Assembly (NCBI GenBank): GCA_029959615.1
Contig: JASCOD010000013.1
Location: 1 to 64,000, forward strand
Reading direction: 5' to 3'
Origin: Flavobacteriaceae bacterium PS02338
GTDB lineage: Bacteria; Bacteroidota; Bacteroidia; Sphingobacteriales; Sphingobacteriaceae
DNA: 64,000 nt
A program made the position numbers and the translations under genes. The notes beneath the pieces were generated by a model. The model searched no databases. It was not told the origin of the DNA and saw only the letters and a program-made list of their open reading frames with translations. Below are positions 15,414 through 24,298 of the stretch, piece after piece; within the stretch, counting starts at the first letter, position 1, and each line of letters opens with the position of its first letter.

Positions 15414-18400
15414 ATGAAGAAAAAAGATAGTAGGGGTTTAATTGCTAGTAGAACAGCCAAGAAGCTTTTATGCTTTGCTATGCTATTCTTGATGTTGCTA
15501 AATATTGGACCTTTGTCTGCGCAAACAACAAAGAGCCAAGTTATCACTGTAGATTTTAATAAAAAAAATCTTAAAGAGATTTTAGTGGTACTCCAAGATA
15601 AGAGTGGCTATCAGTTTGTTTATAATGATGCTTTAGTTTCGCGTTACAAAGACATCTCTATTTCGTTAAACAAAGAATCTATAGATCAATCCTTAAATAG
15701 AATTTTGGGCAGCACTTCGTTGTCTTTTACCAAGCAGGGCAATAAGATCATCATATCTGAGAAGCTGAGGCCAGAAGTTACTCAAACCATTAAAGGTAAA
15801 ATTGTAGACGAAAATGGAGGGCCTATGCCTGGTGCAACGGTACAGGTATTAGAGCTAAAAAGAATTGTAGTAGCCAACAACGACGGAGATTTTGAAGTTA
15901 AGGTGCCGTTAGGTACCTATTCAATAGAGGCAAGTTTCATGTCCTATCATTCCAGAAAAGTATCGGGGGTGAAGGTAGAAAAAACGAAGGCTGTAGAGCT
16001 TAAAATTGAGCTGATTCCGCAAGCAAATGCTTTAAATGAAGTGGTGGTAACCGCATTGGGTATTAAGAGAGAAGAGAAAGCTTTAGGTTTTGCGATTACT
16101 ACGGTACAAGGTGAGCAATTAACAGAGGCACTCTCTAACAACTGGACTGATGCATTGTCTGGAAAAGTTGCGGGTTTAAATTTATTGAGATCTAATGCTG
16201 GCCCAGCAGGTTCTAACCGTATTATTCTAAGGGGCGAAAATTCACTATCTGGCAACACTGAAGCATTAATTGTGATTGATGGTGTAATTGTAAGCGGATC
16301 TAGCGGAAGAGCTACAGGTAACGGTAATGCTTATATGGGTGATGATTCTCCGAGCGATTATGGTACGAGTATCAATGATATTAATCCGGCTGATATCGAA
16401 AGTGTTTCTGTTTTAAAAGGGCCAGGGGCAACGGCTTTGTATGGTGCTAGAGGTGCAGGTGGCGCGATCATCATTACTACTAAATTGGCTGATCCAAAAG
16501 TGAAAGGTGTAGGAGTTACTTTCTCATCTAATGCTGCATTTGAGCAAACTTCAAGATGGCCAGATTATCAAAATGAATATGGTCAGGGAGACGAGGGTGT
16601 AGATTATTATTCGTATGGAAATACAGAAGACGGAAGCAGTCAGAGGGGGACAAGTAATGCTTGGGGAGCAAGATTTGACGGGCAGAATTTTTATCAATTC
16701 GACCCAAGTACAGGAACTGGCGGAACGGTAAGGACACCTTGGATAGCCTATCCTAATGCTAGACAAGATTTTTTCGAAACAGGTTCAACTTTTACCAATA
16801 ACCTCTCACTAGAGGGGGGTAACAAAGCAACATCAGCGAGGTTATCTTACACGAACTTAAACAACACTTGGATTATTCCGAATACGGGTTACGAACGTAA
16901 TACAGTAAGCTTTAACGTAAACCAGAAAATTACCAATAAGCTTACGGTGGCTTCAAAAGTGTCTTACACCAACAGGTTTAGTGATAATTTACCTTCGGCA
17001 GGATATAACAATCAAACCATCATGTATTGGATGGCTAGAGCAGTACCAAGTGCAGATATTAATTGGTATAAAGGTTATTGGGTGCCAGGTGCTGAAGGTA
17101 GCTCTCAAGTAACACCTTTCTCTACAAATTTTGATAATCCATATATGATTACTTACGAGATGTTGAACAAGCAAACTCGTAATAATGTAACGGGAAATAT
17201 CAATGCCACTTACAACTTTACGTCTGATTTATCCTTGATGGTAAGAACATCTATGGATATGATGTACGATAAAAGATCACAACAACGACCAAAGGATACT
17301 CGGAAATTCAGAGACGGGATGTACCGTACGCAAAATATCTTTACACAAGAGCTAACGACTGATTTTTTCCTAAAATATAAGAAAAGCATTTCAGAGAAAT
17401 TTGATATCGACCTCACATTAGGTGGTTCTACTTTAAAGAATAAATACATTAGAGACGAAATTAGGGCTGATAGGTTGTTTGCCCCAGGCATATTCAATTT
17501 TGCCAACAGCATGGATGTGCCTTTAGCTTTTCAAACTTTAAGTAACTATGGCGTGAGCAGTGCTTTTGCATTAGCAAGCATCGCTTATGATAACTTCTTG
17601 TTTTTAGATCTAACAGGTAGAAGAGATTGGTCTAGTACATTAGTTACGCTAAACTCTACTTCGGTTAGACCATTTGATTATCCATCAGCAAACTTAAGTT
17701 TTATCCTTACTGAAAAGTTGAAGTTGCCTAAAGCGTTTTCTTTCGTGAAATTGAGGGCTTCTTATGCAGAGGTTGGAAATGGTGGTACCATACCTTATCT
17801 TACTTCTCGGGTATACAATTCTGAGACAACTTTCCCTTCTGGCTTAACCAATCCTAATTCCTTAGCTAATTCAAATTTATTGCCAGAACGTTCAAAAAGT
17901 GTTGAATTTGGTGCAGATATCAGAATGTTTAAGAATAAATTAAACTTAGACGTAACCGTCTACCAAAACAATACCGATAAGCAAATTCTTAATGTACCAG
18001 TAGATAGAGCTTCCGGTTATTCTAGTGCGGTATTAAACTCTGGAGAGGTACAAAACAGAGGTTTGGAAATTAGTGCAAATGCAAATTTGATACAGGGCAA
18101 AAGAAATGGTTTTGCTTGGAAAGTATTTGGAACTTTTACTGCCAACAAAAACAAAGTGCTTTCACTGGCAGATAGTGTAGAAACTATTATTCTACAAACT
18201 GGTCCGGGTTCTAGGGGCTTTGTAGAAGCAAGGGTAGGAGGTAGCATGGGCGATATGTACGGTCTTGGTTACGAGCGCTCTCCAGACGGACAAATTGTTT
18301 ACGAAAATGGTTATCCGGTAAAAACCTTAGAATCTAAATATTTAGGCAACGTTTATCCTAAAGGGAAATGGAGTATAGGTAACGAGTTTAGGTATAAGCA

Positions 18401-18893
18401 ATTCAGGCTAAATGTATTATTCGATGGTCAGTTTGGCGGTAAAGCTTATTCGCATACACACGCTAACCTGGCTCAAGGAGGTAAGTTAACTAAAACCTTA
18501 CCAGGAAGATACAATGGCATCATCGGTAATGGTGTAATTGCCAATGGCGATGGAACTTACCGTAAAAACGATGTGATTGCCCCCGAAATTTGGACCTACT
18601 ACCTAGAGCATTTCAATCCAGATAATATTGAAGGAAATCTTTTTAAAACGGATTTTATTAAGTTCAGAGAAGCTCGTTTAGATTATACTTTCTCCAACAA
18701 GTTGGTACGTTCGTTAAAGCTCCAAAAAGCAAGTGTTGGCGTATGGGGTCGTGATCTATTCATCTTTAGCAAATGGCCATCGTTTGATCCAGAGTTCGGT
18801 ACGCTTTCAGATGGTATGATCAGATCAGGATTTGAAATCGGACAATTTCCTGCAACCAGAACCTTCGGTGTAAATCTTAATGTTAGTTTCTAA
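15414..18893 (+). CDS. SusC/RagA family TonB-dependent outer-membrane transporter
   Basis: This 1159-residue receptor imports ligands handed over by the SusD lipoprotein next to it. The ATG at 15414 is chosen because it directly precedes a signal peptide (KLLCFAMLFLMLLNIGPLSAQ); an upstream in-frame ATG at 15270 would bury it. Domain order is STN signalling domain (ITVDFNKKNLKEILVVLQDK), CarboxypepD_reg-like domain (IKGKIVDENGGPMPGATVQV), plug (NEVVVTALGIKREEKALGF, ALSGKVAGLNL, VLKGPGATALYGARGAGGAI), then a 22-strand barrel ending NVSF. The STN domain fits control by the FecI/FecR pair upstream. The ligand is unknown; downstream enzymes suggest phosphodiester or lipid-derived substrates. Confidence 0.95.
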   Translation: MKKKDSRGLIASRTAKKLLCFAMLFLMLLNIGPLSAQTTKSQVITVDFNKKNLKEILVVLQDKSGYQFVYNDALVSRYKDISISLNKESIDQSLNRILGSTSLSFTKQGNKIIISEKLRPEVTQTIKGKIVDENGGPMPGATVQVLELKRIVVANNDGDFEVKVPLGTYSIEASFMSYHSRKVSGVKVEKTKAVELKIELIPQANALNEVVVTALGIKREEKALGFAITTVQGEQLTEALSNNWTDALSGKVAGLNLLRSNAGPAGSNRIILRGENSLSGNTEALIVIDGVIVSGSSGRATGNGNAYMGDDSPSDYGTSINDINPADIESVSVLKGPGATALYGARGAGGAIIITTKLADPKVKGVGVTFSSNAAFEQTSRWPDYQNEYGQGDEGVDYYSYGNTEDGSSQRGTSNAWGARFDGQNFYQFDPSTGTGGTVRTPWIAYPNARQDFFETGSTFTNNLSLEGGNKATSARLSYTNLNNTWIIPNTGYERNTVSFNVNQKITNKLTVASKVSYTNRFSDNLPSAGYNNQTIMYWMARAVPSADINWYKGYWVPGAEGSSQVTPFSTNFDNPYMITYEMLNKQTRNNVTGNINATYNFTSDLSLMVRTSMDMMYDKRSQQRPKDTRKFRDGMYRTQNIFTQELTTDFFLKYKKSISEKFDIDLTLGGSTLKNKYIRDEIRADRLFAPGIFNFANSMDVPLAFQTLSNYGVSSAFALASIAYDNFLFLDLTGRRDWSSTLVTLNSTSVRPFDYPSANLSFILTEKLKLPKAFSFVKLRASYAEVGNGGTIPYLTSRVYNSETTFPSGLTNPNSLANSNLLPERSKSVEFGADIRMFKNKLNLDVTVYQNNTDKQILNVPVDRASGYSSAVLNSGEVQNRGLEISANANLIQGKRNGFAWKVFGTFTANKNKVLSLADSVETIILQTGPGSRGFVEARVGGSMGDMYGLGYERSPDGQIVYENGYPVKTLESKYLGNVYPKGKWSIGNEFRYKQFRLNVLFDGQFGGKAYSHTHANLAQGGKLTKTLPGRYNGIIGNGVIANGDGTYRKNDVIAPEIWTYYLEHFNPDNIEGNLFKTDFIKFREARLDYTFSNKLVRSLKLQKASVGVWGRDLFIFSKWPSFDPEFGTLSDGMIRSGFEIGQFPATRTFGVNLNVSF

Positions 18894-18909
18894 ATTTTCC
18901 CTACATAAA

Positions 18910-20379
18910 ATGAAGAATTTAAAAATATTAGCAGCAGTATTGGTTATCCTTTTAGGATCATGTACCAAAGCTTACAAAGAATTAAATACCAATCCAAACG
19001 GTGTTGCAGTTGCCGTACCAGAAAGGTTGTTAAATCCAGCTGTTTATTCAGTGGCTCAGTTTGGACCTACTAGAGCACATACCATCAACAACGATTTAAT
19101 GCAGGTTTGGGTATCTGTAAACGAAGCAGACGAATTGCATAGGTATGTAATTAGACCAGCAGTTTCAAATACCATGTGGAATACTTGGTATCAACAAAAA
19201 ACCAACTTCTTAGATATGTATCGTATTGCTAACGAAGCCCCAACAAAGGGAGTAGCTTATATGGCCATCGCCAACATCATGGATGCGCATGTAACTTCTA
19301 TGCTTACTGATACTTATGGAGATATCCCTTATTTCGACGCGAACAAGGGTTATACAGATAATATCTTAACACCAAAATTTGATAGGCAAAAAGATATCTA
19401 TCAGGATATATTTAAGAAGCTGGAAGAAGCTAATACTTTATTAACAGCAACCATTACACTTAGCGATATGCAAAAAGGTCTTGATGCCTTATACGCTGGC
19501 GATATGACCAAATGGAGAAAATTTGGTAACGCACTATACATGCGTTTGTTACTAAGGGTTTCTTATCGTACAGATTTGATTGCAGGTGGCATGTCTCCTA
19601 TAGATAAATTGAAGCAGATAATTGCCACTCCAGCTACCTATCCAGTATTTGCAAATAATAGCGAATCAGCAGTGTTAAACTTTACAGGAGAAACTTATCC
19701 GCTAAGATCGCCATTTGCAAGTTGGAGAACTATTGACTTTATAGGAGGGGGTGGATTAGCAGACTTTTTTGTAAATAACCTAACCGAATGGGGAGATCCA
19801 CGAATTGCTTTGTGGTCTACCAAGGTGGATAATGAATATGCTGGTATCCCAAGTGGTTATGCTACTGGATTAATTCCAGCCATTAAATCCGTATATCCAA
19901 CAGCATTGAGATTAGATTCTAGATTTGGAGCCATCATTACTTACTCAGAACTGCAATTTATTTTAGCCGAACTGGCGGCGAAGGGTATTATTGCAGGTAG
20001 TGCGCAAACCTATTATAATAACGGTATCCAGTCGGGTATTGAGTATTGGGGACAGACCTTGCCTACAGGCTATCTTAATTCTTCAGAAATAATCTGGGAT
20101 GATACATTGAACGAAGATCAAAAGATGGAAAAAATACACCTTCAGAAATACTACACACTTTTCTTTACAGATTTTCAACAGTGGTTCGAATATAGAAGAA
20201 CTGGCCATCCTGTACTAACCAAGGGACAAGGCGTTCGTAATGATAAGGTAATGCCAACCAGATTGTACTATCCGGTAATCGTACAATCGCTCAACAGATC
20301 TAACTATAACGATGCCATCGCTAAACAAGGTCCAGATGACTTGAAAACTTTGGTTTGGTGGCAAGAAAAACAAAATTAA
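18910..20379 (+). CDS. SusD/RagB family lipoprotein
   Basis: This outer-membrane ligand-binding lipoprotein of about 490 residues closes over the SusC barrel. The ATG at 18910 starts a lipoprotein signal (ILAAVLVILLGSC), followed by the family's NTNPNGV motif. An earlier ATG at 18880 overlaps the SusC end and would add 10 residues. TPR-like helical segments include NNDLMQVWVSVNEAD and KWRKFGNALYMRLLLRVSY, and the C-terminal part has SELQFILAELAAKG and QKYYTLFFTDFQQWFEYRRT. It belongs to the SusD-like group with NTNPN starts. It is co-transcribed with SusC, 16 bases apart. Confidence 0.93.
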   Translation: MKNLKILAAVLVILLGSCTKAYKELNTNPNGVAVAVPERLLNPAVYSVAQFGPTRAHTINNDLMQVWVSVNEADELHRYVIRPAVSNTMWNTWYQQKTNFLDMYRIANEAPTKGVAYMAIANIMDAHVTSMLTDTYGDIPYFDANKGYTDNILTPKFDRQKDIYQDIFKKLEEANTLLTATITLSDMQKGLDALYAGDMTKWRKFGNALYMRLLLRVSYRTDLIAGGMSPIDKLKQIIATPATYPVFANNSESAVLNFTGETYPLRSPFASWRTIDFIGGGGLADFFVNNLTEWGDPRIALWSTKVDNEYAGIPSGYATGLIPAIKSVYPTALRLDSRFGAIITYSELQFILAELAAKGIIAGSAQTYYNNGIQSGIEYWGQTLPTGYLNSSEIIWDDTLNEDQKMEKIHLQKYYTLFFTDFQQWFEYRRTGHPVLTKGQGVRNDKVMPTRLYYPVIVQSLNRSNYNDAIAKQGPDDLKTLVWWQEKQN

Positions 20380-20408
20380 ATAAGTAATCCCGATAATTTA
20401 TTAGGTAT

Positions 20409-22349
20409 ATGAACAGAATTAATTCAGCAAAAGCTACAAGTTCAATAGCACGTTTTTCGTCAGGATTAATGTTGTTATTGATGGTCTTATTTTCTTCCTG
20501 CTTAAAGGAAGATATCAATACCGCAGAAGGTGTTCCAAGCGACTACATGTCCATTTTGGATGTGAAGACATTGTATAAAGGAACCGATTTGACGTTGAGC
20601 AGAGACAACATGTTTGGTGCTTCTAAAATCACTGGCGTGGTGATCTCAGATGAAGTGACCGGTAATATCCCCAAAGGATATTTGGTAATACAACAAACAA
20701 GTAGATTTAGAACCAGGGGAGTAGTGCTAAACTTCGGGGCAAATGCCAGTATTCCTTACAAGTTAGGGGATTCCATCACGGTAAGTGTAGAAGGAACCAC
20801 CTTGGGAAGAAGAAATGGAGTTTTGCAAATCAATGGAGCCTCTTTAAGTAGCATCACTAAAAATGCAGAGCATATTTTTTATGAGCCTACACAAATTACA
20901 TTGAAAGAGTTGAAAAGTAATTTTAGCAATTACGAATCTACTTTGATTAAAGTAGCCCACGTTGATGCGCTAATAACAAATGTGCCCGTGGCTGGCGAAA
21001 GTGAAATTAAGGAACTGGCCGGAGATAGAGCAACCATGCATGTAGAAAGCACGGCTGCATTTGCCACCAAAGAAATACCAATTAATGCTTCTTACGTAGG
21101 TATTCCACTTTGGGATAATAAAACAGGTAATGGAACAGAAGATGCAAAACAATTATTTTGGATTAGAAACTTATCAGGTATAACCGACGAAAGTGGATCT
21201 TTATATGAAAATTTTCCGGAAACTTTTGAGGATGGAGATGCAGCAATGTACGCCTCTGGTTATGCCGCTACAAAAAATGGCAATCTTAAAACAGGCTTAT
21301 ATACCTTAACCAATTCATTTCTTGGTGGCGAAGCAAATGATAGGGCAATAAGTGGTAAATATTCGTTACGCCTAAACCAAAATTCGACCACAGACTCGTG
21401 GTGTACCATGAATTTCGATTTAGATTATGGAGCCTCTAAAATTACGTTGTGGGCAGGTTCTTATGGTGCTTCCGCAGATTTGGGTTCTACCTGGCGTGTA
21501 GAGTATTCACAAGATGGTGGTGGAATTTGGTACCAGTTAGGTCAAGATGTTTTAACCATATCTAAAGATAAAAAGCAATTCACCTTCTTGACCAACATTA
21601 AAGGTAAAGTGAGGTTCAGAATTGGAAAAGTAGGTATAGGCGCATCTACCACAAATAACCAAAATGGTAGGTTCAATATGGACGATTTTGCAGTTTACAA
21701 AAATCCAACAGATGATGGAACTGGAGTAATTGTTCACCCTACTTATGACAATTTGTTTTCTTGGCAATTTAACAACCCTTCATCTGCTGGAACAGAGGTT
21801 ACGGCAAATGCTACTTCAACAGTAAATGGCATAAGTACTCCCGTGCTATCAAGAGGTTTTGGTTTAAATGCCGCAGGATTAGCAAGGGGTTTCGGCTCTA
21901 ATGCCAAAGCAACTTTAGAAAACGGAAGTGCCGCACAAATACCTTCTACTAAAGCTATTGCGATAGATCAAAAAACTTATTTCCAAATAGATTTTACAGT
22001 AAATAATGGTTCTACACTATCTATATCAGCTATCGATGCACAGATTAGAAGAAGTGGTGCAGGTGCTCGTAACCATGCATGGTATTATAGCATTAATGAT
22101 GCAACTTATCAACCTACAGGGGCGGGAAGCATCAATTATGAATTAACCACCGGAGATGGCGATGTAATGCCAACAAACTATGTTTATCATACTTCTCAGC
22201 TTCAGAATATACCTGGAGGCAGTAAGGTAAGTTTAAGGATGTACGTGTGGGGCTTTACCAACTTTGGGTCGGGTTCTTTTGCCTTTGGACGTACGGCGGC
22301 AACTACCACTACGCCAGTTTTACGAATAGGAGGAAAAATAATACCATAA
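20409..22349 (+). CDS. DUF5689-type surface lipoprotein
   Basis: This 646-residue protein has a lipoprotein signal (LMLLLMVLFSSC), so it is probably surface-exposed beside SusD. Residues 40-265 or so resemble DUF5689/OB-like domains (SKITGVVISDEVTGNIPKGY, YKLGDSITVSVEGTTLGRRN, LKELKSNFSNYESTLIKV). Residues 270-430 form a jelly-roll-like domain (RAISGKYSLRLNQ, WRVEYSQDGGGIWYQLG) related to the 23691 protein. Residues 446-646 form a module beginning LFSWQF and ending ALRIGG-type that recurs at 22384 and twice at 24299. It probably helps bind the locus substrate on the surface. The precise role is not known. Confidence 0.75.
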   Translation: MNRINSAKATSSIARFSSGLMLLLMVLFSSCLKEDINTAEGVPSDYMSILDVKTLYKGTDLTLSRDNMFGASKITGVVISDEVTGNIPKGYLVIQQTSRFRTRGVVLNFGANASIPYKLGDSITVSVEGTTLGRRNGVLQINGASLSSITKNAEHIFYEPTQITLKELKSNFSNYESTLIKVAHVDALITNVPVAGESEIKELAGDRATMHVESTAAFATKEIPINASYVGIPLWDNKTGNGTEDAKQLFWIRNLSGITDESGSLYENFPETFEDGDAAMYASGYAATKNGNLKTGLYTLTNSFLGGEANDRAISGKYSLRLNQNSTTDSWCTMNFDLDYGASKITLWAGSYGASADLGSTWRVEYSQDGGGIWYQLGQDVLTISKDKKQFTFLTNIKGKVRFRIGKVGIGASTTNNQNGRFNMDDFAVYKNPTDDGTGVIVHPTYDNLFSWQFNNPSSAGTEVTANATSTVNGISTPVLSRGFGLNAAGLARGFGSNAKATLENGSAAQIPSTKAIAIDQKTYFQIDFTVNNGSTLSISAIDAQIRRSGAGARNHAWYYSINDATYQPTGAGSINYELTTGDGDVMPTNYVYHTSQLQNIPGGSKVSLRMYVWGFTNFGSGSFAFGRTAATTTTPVLRIGGKIIP

Positions 22350-22383
22350 TTCAAAACAACATTCATAAATAAAAATAGAAAAC

Positions 22384-23673
22384 ATGAAAATGTACTACTT
22401 GCCATTATTATTTATTGGCTTAATAACTATTCTTTGTCCAAATTTAACTAATGCTCAGATCGTTAAGTGGGATTTGACATCTGTGCCATCTAGCACAGGG
22501 GATGGAGGAGCTTCTGATGTTTTTAAGGTGGCTACTACAATTAATGGAAACTTAAAAACCGATAACCAAAATAATCTCAATCATTTGAGAAGAGGTGCGG
22601 GACTAAAAAATACTTCTACAAATGTAAGTGTAACTCCTAATGTAACCACTAGATTGTCTTTAGCTGGCGGATTTGCATCCACTTCGTCTTTTTCGGGAGG
22701 AACTTATGCTTCAGCGCTTACAAATGATGTTTATTATGGTTTCTCTGTGAGTGCGAAAGAAGACAATTACTTGCACTGTAATTCTCTAATTGCTACCATT
22801 AGAAGAAGTGGAGCTTCGGCATCAAATGGTGTGCAGTGGGCTTACAGAATTGTAGACGAAGAGGATTTAGCCGATATAGAAGATCCAACATACAATACGA
22901 GCAATCCATTTAAGGTTATTGGAGGGGCTATTACTTCAAATTATTATAATGGAGACGGAGGATTACTAAATACGACTTCGATTGATATAGAAGAACTTAA
23001 AAATGTTCCTTCTGATAAGACTGTTTTTTTTAGATTATATATTTGGGGCTTTTCAAATGCCAATACAAATACTTTTGCTGTAAGAAGCACTACTGGAAGC
23101 ACAGCCTTTTCTTTAGAAGGTACAGTAAATGGAACTTTGCCAGTAGAGTTAAAAAGCTTCAAAGCCAAATCAGTTTCTCAAGGTGTAGAATTGGCGTGGC
23201 AGACGGTTTCAGAAAATAACAACTCTCATTTCGACGTATTAAAAATCAGCGGTCAAAAAGCAGAAAAAATAGGAGAAGTTAAAGGCGCTGGGAATAGCCA
23301 ATCGATTAAGAATTATAGCTTTTTGGATGCTAAACCTACACCAGGCGTTAACTATTATCAATTGCGCCAAGTAGATTTAAATGGTGATCAATCACTTTCT
23401 GAAATCGTAAGCTCAAAAGCGGGTTTTGATAATAGCGATTTAGTAGCATTTGCCAATGCTAACCAAGTTACAATTAGTACCTCTGCTGCTGTTAACGGTA
23501 CTGCCGAAGTGGTATTAAATGATCTATCGGGCAAGTTGCTGTTGAAAAAGAAAGTTTCACTGAATGCTGGTAAAAACTCCTTCTCTTTTCCTGTCAGCCT
23601 AGCTAAAGGAACTTACATAGCTACTGTTTATTCTCCAGAGAATGGCAAAATAGCTCAGAAATTTATTTATTAA
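22384..23673 (+). CDS. Secreted protein with LSWQF-type module and T9SS type A domain
   Basis: This 429-residue protein has a signal peptide (YYLPLLFIGLITILCPNLTNAQ). Residues 25-245 form the module shared with neighbours (IVKWDLTSVPS, RRGAGLKN, YYGFSVSAKEDNYLHCNS, FFRLYIWGFSN, FSLEGTV). Residues 250-345 (LPVELKSFKAKSVSQGVELA, NYYQLRQVDLNGDQS) followed by the final 80 residues (VVLNDLSGKLLLKKKVSLNA, KGTYIATVYSPENG) are a type A T9SS sorting region. It has no catalytic motif that I recognise and may be a binding protein for the same substrate as the EEP enzymes. Confidence 0.75.
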   Translation: MKMYYLPLLFIGLITILCPNLTNAQIVKWDLTSVPSSTGDGGASDVFKVATTINGNLKTDNQNNLNHLRRGAGLKNTSTNVSVTPNVTTRLSLAGGFASTSSFSGGTYASALTNDVYYGFSVSAKEDNYLHCNSLIATIRRSGASASNGVQWAYRIVDEEDLADIEDPTYNTSNPFKVIGGAITSNYYNGDGGLLNTTSIDIEELKNVPSDKTVFFRLYIWGFSNANTNTFAVRSTTGSTAFSLEGTVNGTLPVELKSFKAKSVSQGVELAWQTVSENNNSHFDVLKISGQKAEKIGEVKGAGNSQSIKNYSFLDAKPTPGVNYYQLRQVDLNGDQSLSEIVSSKAGFDNSDLVAFANANQVTISTSAAVNGTAEVVLNDLSGKLLLKKKVSLNAGKNSFSFPVSLAKGTYIATVYSPENGKIAQKFIY

Positions 23674-23690
23674 CCATTAAATACTCGAAC

Positions 23691-24278
23691 ATGAAAAATC
23701 TAAGATCATTTCTTTTAGCAGTCTTATTCATCTCCCTTGGCTCAGCAAATACAAAAGCGCAAAAAGGAGTGTTGTATGCAAAATTTCCGGAAAGCTTTGA
23801 AGTAACAGATCAAGTATTTGAGCCTGGTTATGGCAAGAAGTCACTTGTTTTTCCAACCGGTAAATGGTGGTTTTACGGTGCTTTAGTAGATACTACTGGA
23901 AACGATAGAGCTTCTAGTGGCAAATACGCAGTGAGGATAAATAAAAATAATACCAAGCCTTGCTACTTACAAATGAACTTCGACCTTAAAAATGGTGCCT
24001 CTAAAGTAGTCGTATGGTATAGCTCTTACGGTGCTAAGGCAGATAAACCTGCTACCTTCAGATTGGAATATTCTACAGATGCCGGTAAAACTTGGACACA
24101 AACTGGAGACGATATTGTAGCCAAAATTAAAAACAAACAAGGAGCAACTTTCATCACAGATATTGCTGGTCCAGTTCGTTTTCGCATACACAAATTGGCG
24201 TTAGGTAACGGAGACGAAGATCCTAATATTGCTAATGGCAGGTTAAGTATCGACGATTTTGCTGTTTATCAAAACTAA
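23691..24278 (+). CDS. Small secreted jelly-roll-like protein
   Basis: This 195-residue protein has a signal peptide (LRSFLLAVLFISLGSANTKAQ) and a single domain: ESFEV, RASSGKYAVRINKNN, LQMNFDLKNGASKVVVWYSS, FRLEYSTDAGKTWTQTGDD, GRLSIDDFAVYQN. It closely parallels residues 270-430 of the DUF5689 protein at 20409, including the DDFAVYKN ending, so it is a detached paralogue of that module. A carbohydrate-binding-like beta-sandwich is likely. It lacks a T9SS domain, so it probably stays periplasmic or is released. It lies in the operon 17 bases after its neighbour. Confidence 0.7.
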   Translation: MKNLRSFLLAVLFISLGSANTKAQKGVLYAKFPESFEVTDQVFEPGYGKKSLVFPTGKWWFYGALVDTTGNDRASSGKYAVRINKNNTKPCYLQMNFDLKNGASKVVVWYSSYGAKADKPATFRLEYSTDAGKTWTQTGDDIVAKIKNKQGATFITDIAGPVRFRIHKLALGNGDEDPNIANGRLSIDDFAVYQN

Positions 24279-24298
24279 GTTGTTTTAACTAAATAAAA